A stretch of 51,330 nt of DNA. Source: an uncultured Eubacterium sp. (lineage in GTDB: Bacteria > Bacillota > Clostridia > Lachnospirales > Lachnospiraceae). The DNA is taken from contig CAJTVR010000024.1 of NCBI GenBank assembly GCA_910580075.1, positions 1,408-52,737 on the forward strand, given 5' to 3'. The position numbers and the translations under genes are program-made. Below the pieces are notes generated by a model that worked only from the letters and a program-made list of their open reading frames with translations, was not told the origin of the DNA and searched no databases. Below, in pieces: positions 42,481-51,205 of the stretch. Position 1 is the first letter of the stretch. Each line of letters opens with the position of its first letter.

Positions 42481-43587
42481 TTGAAGATTCTTTTTATAAT
42501 TGCTACCCTGGAAGGCGGAGGGGCACAGAAACTTCTGAGCGGCCTTGCGCTAAGAATCAATCAAAAAGACAGATGTGAAATATTAGCTCTTTCTGCAGAG
42601 AACGACAGATTTTCAGCAGACATACGAAAGAATGGGACAAAGTGTACATTTATTCCTGATACAGTGAAAGGAATCACTGGAAAGTTAAAGTATATGGATG
42701 CTTATATCAGGAATGGCAGATTTGATCTAATCCATGCTCATTTATTTCCAGCGCTTTATTATGGCTCTGTATTAAAACGATTCAGGTACAGGAGTGTGCC
42801 GTTTATTTATACAGAACACAGTACAGATAACAGAAGGAGGCACAGGAACTGGCTGCGTCCGTTAGAGCAGTGGATGTATGCACCATATGAAAAAATCGTT
42901 TCGATCTCAGAGGATACCCGGTCAAAACTTATAAAATGGATCAGAGTCCGAAAACAGAAAAAAAGAAAGTTTGCTGTCATCCATAACGGGATACCGCTTG
43001 ATGAATACAGAAATGCGAAGCCTTATGAAAGGGAAAAGATTCTTCCGGGAATTGAGAAAGACGATGTTCTTCTATGTATGACCGGCTCTTTCACAGAACA
43101 GAAAAATCACAGATTTATGGTAGAAGTTATGAAAAAGCTGCCCCGAAATTATAAACTGATGTGTCTTGGAGAAGGCGTTCTTCAGGATCAGATCAAAGAG
43201 CTTGTAATCCGGTCAGATCTGAAAGACCGCATATTTTTTATGGGATTTCACAAAGATGCAGCCTGCTTTATGAAAACTTCTGACATTGCGGTGATTCCAT
43301 CTAAGCGGGAAGGGTTTGGACTGGCTGCAGTAGAAGCAATGGCGTGTGGAAAGCCGGTTGTGTGTTCTGATGTGCCAGGACTTTCCGATGTAGTGGGACA
43401 GGCGGGAGTTAAGATTAAGAATGAGGATACAGCGGTATTTGCAGAAAGTATTATAAAGGAAGCAGGAAGGAAAGACCTGGATGAAAAAATAGATAAATTA
43501 CAAAAACAGGCAGATCTGTTTGATATCGAAAGCACGGTAAGGAATTATCTAAATCTGTATCACTGCTGTATCAGACGGAAACGGTAA
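42481..43587 (+). CDS. Glycosyltransferase family 4
   Basis: 369 residues, GT-B fold: KILFIIATLEGGGAQKLLSG (GGA-x-K pocket), FDLIHAHLFPALYYGSVLKR, YTEHSTDN, the donor-side CMTGSFTEQKNHRFMVE, and IPSKREGFGLAAVEAMACGK with the E-x7-E motif. ATG 42475 directly abuts the AGGAGG, while TTG 42481 has a normal spacing of six, so TTG is preferred. A mid-cluster position supports a role in unit assembly; sugar unknown. Confidence 0.85.
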   Translation: MKILFIIATLEGGGAQKLLSGLALRINQKDRCEILALSAENDRFSADIRKNGTKCTFIPDTVKGITGKLKYMDAYIRNGRFDLIHAHLFPALYYGSVLKRFRYRSVPFIYTEHSTDNRRRHRNWLRPLEQWMYAPYEKIVSISEDTRSKLIKWIRVRKQKKRKFAVIHNGIPLDEYRNAKPYEREKILPGIEKDDVLLCMTGSFTEQKNHRFMVEVMKKLPRNYKLMCLGEGVLQDQIKELVIRSDLKDRIFFMGFHKDAACFMKTSDIAVIPSKREGFGLAAVEAMACGKPVVCSDVPGLSDVVGQAGVKIKNEDTAVFAESIIKEAGRKDLDEKIDKLQKQADLFDIESTVRNYLNLYHCCIRRKR

Positions 43588-43604
43588 CTGAAGGGGGAGC
43601 TGAA

Positions 43605-44315
43605 ATGTATTTGATGCGGCTGGATGATGCGGCTGAATATATGAATATAAGGAAATGGAAACATATGGAGGCACTTTTGGACCGGTATAAAATCAAACCG
43701 GTATTTGGCATCATTCCTCATAATGAAGACCCTGAACTGATGAAGTATCAAAAGGCGGAGGATTTTTGGAAAATCATAACTGGATGGATAGAAAAAGGAT
43801 GGACACCTGCTTTGCACGGATACAGCCACAAGTTTGAGAGTTATGAAGGAGGGCTGAATCCGGTCAATCTGAAAAGTGAGTTTGCAGGCGTGCCGCTGGA
43901 AAGGCAGAGAGAAAAAATCCGTCTGGGAATCAGGATATTAAATGAACAGGGAATACGGCCGGATATATTTTTTGCTCCTGCACATACGTTTGATGCCAAT
44001 ACACTGCGTGCATTAGAAACAGAGAGTGATATCCGCATAATCAGTGATACCATTGCTTCAGATATTTACAAAAAAGACGGATTCTATTTTTTGCCGCAGC
44101 AGTCGGGAAGGGTACGCAGGCTTCCGTTCCGGTGTGTAACGTATTGTTATCATCCGAATGTTATGAGTGCTTTTGATTTTAAAGAACTGGAAGTTTTTTT
44201 AAGCCGCAATGCAAATAAGTTTACATGCTTTCGAAAGTCTGTGTTAAAAAACAGGAAACCAGGCATTTATGACCAGTTTTTACAAAAAGCGTATCTGATC
44301 AGGAAGGGAAGATAG
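43605..44315 (+). CDS. DUF2334 polysaccharide-deacetylase-like protein
   Basis: 236 residues of the NodB-related DUF2334 family. Metal and catalytic segments: MRLDDAAEY (Asp pair), ALHGYSHKFES (His pair) and FFAPAHTFDANTLRALE. The start at 43605 follows GGGGG. No signal peptide, so it acts in the cytoplasm or on carrier-linked sugar at the inner leaflet. Expected to remove an acetyl group, inferred from the fold. Its last codons are part of the tandem repeat at 44298-44500. Confidence 0.8.
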   Translation: MYLMRLDDAAEYMNIRKWKHMEALLDRYKIKPVFGIIPHNEDPELMKYQKAEDFWKIITGWIEKGWTPALHGYSHKFESYEGGLNPVNLKSEFAGVPLERQREKIRLGIRILNEQGIRPDIFFAPAHTFDANTLRALETESDIRIISDTIASDIYKKDGFYFLPQQSGRVRRLPFRCVTYCYHPNVMSAFDFKELEVFLSRNANKFTCFRKSVLKNRKPGIYDQFLQKAYLIRKGR

Positions 44316-44500
44316 AAAATGCAGAGTAAGAGAGAGGTACTTGCAGTGATGAGCGTTAATCAGAAAGGGAAGATAGAAAATGCAGATGTGATGGCAGTAT
44401 GAGAGGTACTCGCAGTGATGAGCGTTAATCAGGAAGGGAAGATAGAAAATATGGATGTGATGGCAGTATGAGACAGGTATCTGTAGTAATGAGCGTTTAT
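44298..44500 (+). repeat. Three-copy tandem repeat of a gene junction (61-69 bp units)
   Basis: Units start at 44298, 44359 and 44428 with ATCAGGAAGGGAAGATAGAA and end in the CAGTGATGAGCGTT-type sequence that in copy 3 is the start of the next gene (VVMSVYK). The end of the DUF2334 gene and the 5' end of the glycosyltransferase were thus repeated; copies 1 and 2 give only short decoy frames. Confidence 0.75.
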
Positions 44501-45427
44501 AAAGAGACGATACAGGAAGTAAAGACAGCATTAAGATCCATTCAGAATCAGACTTATCCAGAGTTTGAATTTATCATTGTGCTGGACAATCCTGAATATG
44601 AATCTATGTGGAGGTTTTTAAAAGACCAGGCGGTGCTGGATGACAGAATCAGGCTGATTCGGAATCACAAAAATATAGGTCTTGCGATGAGTCTGAATAA
44701 AGCGGCTGACGCTGCACAATTTCCATATATTGTACGCATGGATGCGGATGACATAAGCAGCCATGACAGAATTGAAACGGAATTATCATATATGATGGAG
44801 CATGGATGCGACCTGGTTTTTTCAGATTATTTACTGACAGACCAGAACGGGACAGTCACAGGTATTTTTAACGAACATTATGATGATATCGAAAAAAGCC
44901 TGATTATTTCAAACATTATTCATCATCCAACGGTTCTTTTTACAAAGGATATTTTTTATAAGGCAGGCAGATATAGAAATTTCCCGTGTTCCCAGGATTA
45001 TGACCTCTGGCTGAGAATGGTGGAGTGCGGAGCTCATTTTGGACAGATTGGAAAAGTACTTCTGAAATACAGGCTCAGGGATGCTTCTGTCAGCAATGCG
45101 CATGCATTAAAACAGACTGCAACACTGTGTTACATAAAAAAGCTATACTTTGAAAGAATGAGACATGGCACAGACAGTTATTCTCTGGCACATTATCACA
45201 GGTACATGAAACAGTTTGGGCCGGAGATTTATGACAAAGCAAAATCGCTGCGTTTCAAGTCAGATTTGTTTTATGCGCAAAAGATGATTTCCCGGGGACA
45301 TATATTTTTTGGAAATTTGTGCAAGGCTTTTATATTGATCCAAAGCAAGTGTTATCGAACGTATTACATCCAGAAAATGAAATCTCAGCTCTATGTTTAT
45401 ATTATTAGAAAATCAGGGAGAAAGTGA
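44468..45427 (+). CDS. Glycosyltransferase family 2
   Basis: 319 residues, GT-A fold: VSVVMSVYKETIQEVKTALR at the start, the DxD motif in VRMDADDISSHDRIE, and the acceptor-side CSQDYDLWLRMVE (catalytic Asp). Enzymes with this pattern often transfer hexose or rhamnose. The C-terminal 100 residues are basic and may sit at the membrane. ATG 44468 is the third copy of the repeated start region; no strong ribosome site is seen, so repeats may alter initiation. Confidence 0.85.
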   Translation: MRQVSVVMSVYKETIQEVKTALRSIQNQTYPEFEFIIVLDNPEYESMWRFLKDQAVLDDRIRLIRNHKNIGLAMSLNKAADAAQFPYIVRMDADDISSHDRIETELSYMMEHGCDLVFSDYLLTDQNGTVTGIFNEHYDDIEKSLIISNIIHHPTVLFTKDIFYKAGRYRNFPCSQDYDLWLRMVECGAHFGQIGKVLLKYRLRDASVSNAHALKQTATLCYIKKLYFERMRHGTDSYSLAHYHRYMKQFGPEIYDKAKSLRFKSDLFYAQKMISRGHIFFGNLCKAFILIQSKCYRTYYIQKMKSQLYVYIIRKSGRK

Positions 45428-45433
45428 CTGCTG

Positions 45434-46756
45434 ATGTCGATTGTAGTATTGTTTATTTTACTGTTTTTTGCGGGTGTATTTTTTTATAAATGCAGCAGGC
45501 TTCATTTTATGGCACCGTCTTTTTTTGTGTGTGCGGGATTCTCTTTATCCGCTGCCTGCTGCATACTGAATATGCAAAACTGGAATACACAGATAGATAT
45601 TGTTACCATTGGCGTTATTGTGCTGTCTGTCTGCATTTTTGGCGCTGGAAATCTGTGTGGGGAGTCGGTAACTTTCAGGGCGGTACATGTGAAACAGTTT
45701 CCTGTATTTGATTTTTCCGGCAATCAGAGAATTCGGGTAAAAAAGCTGGCAATAGCTGCCATAGAGTCTGCGTTAATTGTTATTAATATATGTTATTTCC
45801 GGTATATCTACCAGCTCTCTGTCATAGCCGGGAACCGCATAGGAATCGCCGGAATGATTTCTTATGCCCGCCATGCCAGCAATTATCTGAATACTGGCTA
45901 TGATATGCCTGTAATTGTCAGCCAGGGAATTGTATTAACAAAATGCATTGCATATGTATTTCTTTTTGCATTTGTTTATAATCTGCTGAATGACAGGCCG
46001 AAAAGCAGGTATTTTATGCTCCTGCTTCCCTGTGCTTCGCATTCTGTAAACATTGTGTTATCTACGGCCCGCATTGGATTTATTGAATTTTTTGTTTATA
46101 TATTCTTTGTGACCATTGTGCTGCTGATGAAAAAGAAGAATGTATCATTACGGATGAACCGGACATTTCTGAAAATGGCGGCAGGATCGCTGGCGGCTTT
46201 TTTGCTGATCTTTACGGTATTAGGATATACAACAGGGAAAACGCAGTATCTGGGAGCGTTAAATGCAATCCTGCTCTATATTGGAGGCTCTGTCATTGCC
46301 TTTCACCAGTATCTGCACCACAGGCCTCCCAGAGAGTTTTTTGGAAAAGAGACACTCCGTCTTTTTTATGCGTTTCTTTCAAAACTAGGATTTGATACTC
46401 CAGAGTATGAGTCCTATTTTCTGGAATTTACGAATATAGGAGAGCATGCATCGACAAATGTATATACAGCTTTGCGCCGTTATATTCAGGATTATGAATT
46501 TACCGGTGCAGTACTTGTGCTGTTTGTGCTGGGATTTTTATACGGACATTTCTTTAAACTGGTTATCGAAGGCAGGAAAGCAGGAATTGCACTGATCAAT
46601 ACGGCAGCATTTGCCTGGCCGGTTTTCCTGTTTTCTATTGAAGAATGTGCTTTGAAGAGTCTGCTGGGAATAAGCAGCCTGTACCAGCTTTTTTATACGT
46701 TTGTCCTGTATCATCTGTTTATGAAACCGGAAGTAAATGATGAAAAAGGAAAGTGA
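45434..46756 (+). CDS. wzy: Wzy-like polysaccharide polymerase
   Basis: 440 residues with about ten hydrophobic helices. A larger hydrophilic loop between the later helices (about residues 285-345) carries HQYLHHRPPREFFGKETLR. This topology, length and position between a glycosyltransferase and the flippase are typical of O-antigen/capsule polymerases, which join repeat units outside the membrane. Wzy proteins share little sequence; the call is by topology and context. Its stop lies only one base before the start of the next gene. Confidence 0.7.
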   Translation: MSIVVLFILLFFAGVFFYKCSRLHFMAPSFFVCAGFSLSAACCILNMQNWNTQIDIVTIGVIVLSVCIFGAGNLCGESVTFRAVHVKQFPVFDFSGNQRIRVKKLAIAAIESALIVINICYFRYIYQLSVIAGNRIGIAGMISYARHASNYLNTGYDMPVIVSQGIVLTKCIAYVFLFAFVYNLLNDRPKSRYFMLLLPCASHSVNIVLSTARIGFIEFFVYIFFVTIVLLMKKKNVSLRMNRTFLKMAAGSLAAFLLIFTVLGYTTGKTQYLGALNAILLYIGGSVIAFHQYLHHRPPREFFGKETLRLFYAFLSKLGFDTPEYESYFLEFTNIGEHASTNVYTALRRYIQDYEFTGAVLVLFVLGFLYGHFFKLVIEGRKAGIALINTAAFAWPVFLFSIEECALKSLLGISSLYQLFYTFVLYHLFMKPEVNDEKGK

Positions 46757-46757
46757 T

Positions 46758-47642
46758 ATGATGAATAAAACCGGATTTGCCGTTTTCGATCAGACTGCTT
46801 ATTTTTATCCATATGCAGCCCAGTGCATACAGCCGGTAAAAAATTCCTGGTTTTACCGGGGTGTAAAAAAGACGGCAAAAATATTTGACGCTGCTCTTCC
46901 AAAGATATTCATAAATCCGGCTATATTTGAGTTCGGACGTCTGGTTATCTGTGATTCGGCAATGTCCGCGGGGTTTGGCAATTTCCTGCATAAATATTTT
47001 AACCAGCAGCAGACAGCGTTATATTACATGAATGTGATTGATGCAGATAATGAAAAATATATGCAGTATTTTAAAAATATTTATACATTTGATTATGCGG
47101 ATGCCGTCAAATATCAGATTGGATACAGACATACGCCTTATAAAAAAATTGCCGGGATAGAGATAGAAACGATAGAAACGATAGAAACAGAAAATAGATC
47201 AGACAGTTACGATGTATTATATCTGGGTAAAGAAAAAGGCAGAAAAGATTCTATCCAGTGTATATACGATGCACTGATTCAGAATGGACTGAAAGTGAAA
47301 TTTATGGTACCTGGTTCCGGCAATTCTGATTTAGCCATACAGACTCCTGTAAAATATCAGGACTATATTTCTATGATAAGAAAGACAAAATGTCTGGCGG
47401 AAGTGAATGTATCCGGCCAGTCAGGCTGTTCACTTAGATTTCTGGAAGCATTGTTTTATAAGAAGAAGCTCATCACAAATAACCGGTATCTTGTCAGCGA
47501 TCCTTATTATGATCACAAAAATGTATTTATCATTGGGATGGACGATATGGGCAGGCTCAGGGAGTTTGTGGATACACCGTATGTCATACCAGATCAATCG
47601 CTGGAAGCTCTTGAATTTGATTTCTGGCTGGAACATTTTTGA
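46758..47642 (+). CDS. Putative glycan-biosynthesis protein with small in-frame repeat
   Basis: 294 residues, soluble, not firmly recognised. The second half (DVLYLGKEKGRKDSIQCIYD, then VKYQDYISMIRKTKCLAEV and SLRFLEALFYKKKLITNNR) resembles the donor side of GT-B enzymes, with the first half reduced. In the middle, GATAGAAAC occurs three times (47159-47185; IETIETIE) keeping the frame. AAAGGAAAG precedes ATG 46758. A glycosyltransferase is the best guess. Confidence 0.6.
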   Translation: MMNKTGFAVFDQTAYFYPYAAQCIQPVKNSWFYRGVKKTAKIFDAALPKIFINPAIFEFGRLVICDSAMSAGFGNFLHKYFNQQQTALYYMNVIDADNEKYMQYFKNIYTFDYADAVKYQIGYRHTPYKKIAGIEIETIETIETENRSDSYDVLYLGKEKGRKDSIQCIYDALIQNGLKVKFMVPGSGNSDLAIQTPVKYQDYISMIRKTKCLAEVNVSGQSGCSLRFLEALFYKKKLITNNRYLVSDPYYDHKNVFIIGMDDMGRLREFVDTPYVIPDQSLEALEFDFWLEHF

Positions 47643-47689
47643 GAAGCGGAAGGAGTTTCAACGGATAGTTTCTGGCAGATAGCTCATTT

Positions 47690-47815
47690 GAAGGATGGCT
47701 TTTAGAAAGATGGCTTTTTGGAGGCAGCTTTTAGAAGGATAGCTTTTAGAAGGATGGCTTTTTGGAGGCAGCCTTTTGACAGAAGCATTTTGGAGGTGGA
47801 TTTTTGACAGAAGCA
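47690..47815 (+). repeat. Degenerate repeats over the flippase ribosome site and start
   Basis: Repeats of GATGGCTTTT / TTTTTGGAGGCAGC / TTTTAGAAG elements. The start region TTTTGACAGAAGCAT with GGAGG occurs twice (about 47775 and 47801). Only the second continues as the flippase gene. Confidence 0.7.
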
Positions 47816-49249
47816 TATTGGATCAAAGCATTGATTCATAAATACCGCAGCATGAGCCTGCCTGTGAGAGCGGCTTTTTGGTTCGCAGTGTGCAATGTCA
47901 TGCTAAAGGGCATTCAGTTTATCACGGTTCCCATATTTACAAGACTGATGGCAGATGAGGAGTACGGCAGGCTGTCAGTTTTTTTGACTTACGAGCAGAT
48001 GCTGTACATCCTTGCCACCTGGGAGATTCAGATGGGGGCATATCAGAAAGGGATTTTTAAATTCAAAGAGGAAGCTTATGATTTTACTGCTGCTGCACAG
48101 TTTTTGATAAATATACTTACGGTCATATGTTTTGCATTTGCAGCAGTTTTTCACAGCTGGATTACGGCAGAGACAGGAATGCCGGTGTCTGTCATAACGG
48201 CAATGTTCATTTTTTTCCTGCTGCAGCCTTCGTATCAATGCTGGCTGGTTCAAAAGAGGACTTCGTATGCGTATAAAGAAGCTGTATCTGTTACTTTTTT
48301 ATACAGTCTGCTGAATATTTTTGTCTCACTGGGTGCTCTGATCCTGTTTGGCCGTACCGCAGTCATAAAATATATATCTTCCACTGTAATGTCCAGTGTC
48401 ATCAGCCTTTTTTTCTTTATCCGGCATGTGAACTATCTTTCTGTAAAAAAAGAAAACATGATAAAGTACTGGAGGTTTTTACTGCGGTTTGAAGCACCGC
48501 TGGTACTGCATTCGCTTTCCTATCTGATTTTAAGCCAGGCAGACCGTATTATGATTGCAAAAATGGCTGGGAATGCACAGACAGCTTATTACGGGGCTGC
48601 ATACAGCCTTGCCAGTGTTATCAGCCTGTTTCAAAATTCAGTGAACCAGTCGCTGCTGCCGTGGCGTTATCAGAAGCTGGAACAAAAAGAGTACCAGGCA
48701 GTCCGGCAGGTAACGAACAGGCTTCTGGCTGCCATTGGCACAGCGATTCTTTTATTTATCCTTGCCGCACCGGAGATTATGAGTATTTTATTTCCGCAAA
48801 GCTACCAGGAAGCTGTATGGTGTATTCCGCCTATATCTATAAGCGTGTATTTTATGTTCCTCTATACACTTTTTGTCAATATTGAGACATATTATGAGAA
48901 AACACATTATGTGATGTATGTGTCTTTATTCTGCGGGGCTGTGAATATCATATTAAATTATTTTGGAATACTGATGTTCGGATATCTGGCGTGTGCGTAT
49001 ACCACCTTGTTTTCCTATGTATTATTTGCGCTGGGGCACTTCTATTTTATGAAACGCACGATAAAGGGAAAAGTCAGTACAGATAAAATCATAGATCAAA
49101 AAATGACCGTTTTGATCAGCTGTGCGATGATAGCGGCATCTGTATTGCTGACAGTAATGTATCAATATTTTATGCTGCGGTATGGGGTGTTTTTGCTCCT
49201 GCTGGTTATATGGAGCTTAAAAAGACATAAGGGAAAAAGAGATTTTTAA
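47804..49249 (+). CDS. wzx: Wzx-type oligosaccharide flippase
   Basis: 481 residues with 12-14 hydrophobic helices in the MATE/polysaccharide-transporter pattern: IQFITVPIFTRLMADEEYGR near the start, a YGAAYSLASVISLFQNSVNQ segment in the middle, and SIYLxP-like IPPISISVYFMFLYT later. It moves lipid-linked units to the outer face for the Wzy polymerase. TTG 47804 is the start, with GGAGGTGG upstream. Last gene of the cluster. Confidence 0.85.
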   Translation: MTEAYWIKALIHKYRSMSLPVRAAFWFAVCNVMLKGIQFITVPIFTRLMADEEYGRLSVFLTYEQMLYILATWEIQMGAYQKGIFKFKEEAYDFTAAAQFLINILTVICFAFAAVFHSWITAETGMPVSVITAMFIFFLLQPSYQCWLVQKRTSYAYKEAVSVTFLYSLLNIFVSLGALILFGRTAVIKYISSTVMSSVISLFFFIRHVNYLSVKKENMIKYWRFLLRFEAPLVLHSLSYLILSQADRIMIAKMAGNAQTAYYGAAYSLASVISLFQNSVNQSLLPWRYQKLEQKEYQAVRQVTNRLLAAIGTAILLFILAAPEIMSILFPQSYQEAVWCIPPISISVYFMFLYTLFVNIETYYEKTHYVMYVSLFCGAVNIILNYFGILMFGYLACAYTTLFSYVLFALGHFYFMKRTIKGKVSTDKIIDQKMTVLISCAMIAASVLLTVMYQYFMLRYGVFLLLLVIWSLKRHKGKRDF

Positions 49250-49287
49250 AATGCTTCCTGTAACAATTTTTGATACAGCGCACCGTC

Positions 49288-49372
49288 CATCCCACGCAGA
49301 ACCCCGTGGAGCTGTGCGGGTATTTCATCAAGACCTGCACCCGGCCCGGGGAGGTGGTGGCGGACAATTCCT
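49288..49372 (+). pseudogene. Scrap of a DNA methyltransferase C-terminus
   Basis: The frame reads HPTQNPVELCGYFIKTCTRP and GEVVADNSW. HPTQKPVEL and the TxTRPGEVVxD segment are the C-terminal signature of N4/N6 DNA methyltransferases of phages and mobile elements. No other part of such a gene is present. It abuts the right 71-bp repeat, marking a rearrangement end. Confidence 0.65.
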
Positions 49373-49373
49373 G

Positions 49374-49444
49374 GCTGTAAATTTATGAATATCTTGCAGT
49401 TGCGGCCCGGTTATGCTATGATAACGGACAGAAATGAAAGAAAA
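49374..49444 (+). repeat. 71-bp direct repeat, right copy
   Basis: 69/71 match to 37361-37431. It starts with the copied end of the VanZ coding sequence and includes the ACT operon promoter. Confidence 0.85.
49394..49422 (+). promoter_or_regulatory. Promoter of ACT/UPF0210 operon
   Basis: TTGCAG (49394-49399), 17-bp spacer, TATGAT (49417-49422). The same promoter is present in the left repeat copy, where no gene follows. Confidence 0.65.
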
Positions 49445-49485
49445 TCCGCCTGTACAGACGCGCGGCATAGAAAGTGAGAGAAAAC

Positions 49486-49782
49486 ATGGAACAGACTTCA
49501 GTAAAAACATCAGACAAAGCAATCATTACCGTTCTTGGCAAAGACACAGTAGGAATTATTGCGAAAGTATGTACTTATTTATCAGAAAACAGCATTAATG
49601 TTTTAGACATTTCCCAGACGATTATACAGGGATTTTTTAATATGATGATGATTGTGGAAATGAATGAATCAGAAGTGACCTTTTCCAAATGTTCCGAAGA
49701 TCTGGATAAAATAGGAACGCAGATCGGAGTCAGCATCAAATGCCAGAAGGAAGAGATTTTTGAGAAAATGCATCGGATTTAG
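49486..49782 (+). CDS. ACT-domain protein, UPF0237 family
   Basis: 98 residues. A single ACT domain: KAIITVLGKDTVGIIAKVCT, then NINVLD-like INVLDISQTIIQGFFNMMMI and VTFSKCSEDLDKIGTQIGVS. Such proteins (UPF0237) almost always precede UPF0210 genes, as here. ACT domains bind amino acids or similar ligands; the exact ligand is unknown. ATG 49486 is preceded by only a weak site (GAGAG), and GTG 49474 is an alternative. Confidence 0.85.
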   Translation: MEQTSVKTSDKAIITVLGKDTVGIIAKVCTYLSENSINVLDISQTIIQGFFNMMMIVEMNESEVTFSKCSEDLDKIGTQIGVSIKCQKEEIFEKMHRI

Positions 49783-49840
49783 CAGACGAATCTGAGAACA
49801 TGCATATCATTTGGCAAATGCAGATAGTAAGGAGATTTTC

Positions 49841-51205
49841 ATGATAAATATACGGGAAGTTGCAGAAACAAATAAAATGATAGAACAGGAAAATCTGGAT
49901 GTGCGCACGATTACGATGGGCATCAGTCTGTTAGACTGCATGGATTCAGATTTAGAGAAACTGAATGAAAAAATATACAGCAAGATTACGACACTTGCAA
50001 GGGATTTAGTGGCTGTCGGAGAGAAAATTGAGCACGATTACTGTATTCCGATTGTAAATAAGCGGATTTCAGTAACGCCTGTGGCACTGGCCGGCTCGGC
50101 CGCATGCAGGACGCCGGATGATTTTGTGACGATTGCGCGTACCCTGGATAAGGCGGCAAAAAAAACAGGGGTCAATTTTATCGGCGGCTATTCCGCACTG
50201 GTGTCGAAAGGCATGACGGCAGCAGATGAAAATTTAATCCGTTCGATTCCCAGGGCACTGGCAGAAACGGAGTTCGTATGCAGTTCTGTAAATGTGGGCT
50301 CTACAAAAACAGGAATTGATATGGATGCTGTGCGTCTGATGGGCGATATTGTGAAAGAGACAGCAGAACGGACGAAAGAGCGGGATTCGCTTGGCTGTGC
50401 AAAGCTGGTGGTATTTTGCAATGCGCCGGATGATAATCCGTTTATGGCAGGAGCATTTCATGGCATTACAGAAGGAGATGCGGTCATTCATGTCGGCGTC
50501 AGCGGGCCGGGAGTTGTGAAAACAGCGTTAGAGCAGGTACGCGGCGAGAGCTTTGAGGTGCTTTGCGAAACGATTAAAAAGACAGCTTTTAAAATTACAC
50601 GTGCCGGACAGCTGGTGGCGCAGGAAGCGTCTAAAAGGCTTGGCATTCCGTTTGGCATTATTGACCTGTCTCTGGCACCGACTCCGGCTGTCGGCGACAG
50701 CGTGGCTGATATTCTGCATGAAATCGGAGTGGAGTATGCGGGGGCACCGGGAACGACAGCAGCTCTTGCCCTGCTGAATGATCAGGTGAAAAAGGGCGGT
50801 ATTATGGCGTCTTCTTATGTGGGCGGCTTAAGCGGTGCGTTTATTCCGGTCAGCGAAGACCAGGGAATGATCGATGCGGCGCAGGCAAATGCACTGACTC
50901 TGGAAAAACTGGAGGCGATGACCTGCGTATGTTCTGTCGGACTTGATATGATTGCAATTCCAGGAGATACCAAGGCTTCCACGATAGCCGGCATCATTGC
51001 CGATGAAATGGCGATTGGCATGATTAACCAGAAGACGACAGCGGTGCGCCTGATTCCGGTAATTGGGAAAGGGGTTGGCGAATCGGTGGAATTTGGCGGG
51101 CTGCTTGGCCATGCACCAGTGATGCCGGTCAATCCATATGACTGCAGTGCGTTTGTAAACCGGAAAGGCAGAATTCCGGCACCTGTTCATAGTTTTAAAA
51201 ATTAA
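49841..51205 (+). CDS. UPF0210 (DUF711) family protein
   Basis: 454 residues, the full family length. Segments seen: VRTITMGISLLDCMD, ISVTPVALAGSAAC, NFIGGYSALVSKGMT, CSSVNVGSTKTGIDMDAVRL, FGIIDLSLAPTPAVGDSVAD and SVEFGGLLGHAPVMPVN, all well kept in UPF0210. The biochemical role is not established. ATG 49841 follows AAGGAG at a spacing of six. It is cotranscribed with the ACT gene 58 bp upstream. 51206-51330 holds no gene. Confidence 0.9.
   Translation: MINIREVAETNKMIEQENLDVRTITMGISLLDCMDSDLEKLNEKIYSKITTLARDLVAVGEKIEHDYCIPIVNKRISVTPVALAGSAACRTPDDFVTIARTLDKAAKKTGVNFIGGYSALVSKGMTAADENLIRSIPRALAETEFVCSSVNVGSTKTGIDMDAVRLMGDIVKETAERTKERDSLGCAKLVVFCNAPDDNPFMAGAFHGITEGDAVIHVGVSGPGVVKTALEQVRGESFEVLCETIKKTAFKITRAGQLVAQEASKRLGIPFGIIDLSLAPTPAVGDSVADILHEIGVEYAGAPGTTAALALLNDQVKKGGIMASSYVGGLSGAFIPVSEDQGMIDAAQANALTLEKLEAMTCVCSVGLDMIAIPGDTKASTIAGIIADEMAIGMINQKTTAVRLIPVIGKGVGESVEFGGLLGHAPVMPVNPYDCSAFVNRKGRIPAPVHSFKN

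Larger units (their letters stand above)
37432..49373. mobile_element. Polysaccharide biosynthesis island between 71-bp direct repeats
   Basis: Everything between the two copies of the VanZ-end/ACT-promoter repeat: a broken FliG-C-like copy, XRE regulator, capsule/EPS genes and a DNA methyltransferase scrap. Without the island, the VanZ gene would directly precede the ACT/UPF0210 operon. Insertion with duplication of the junction is inferred. Confidence 0.6.

Noticed and set aside
47159..47185. Phase-variable microsatellite
   Set aside because: Unit is 9 bp, so copy change keeps the frame; only protein length would vary.
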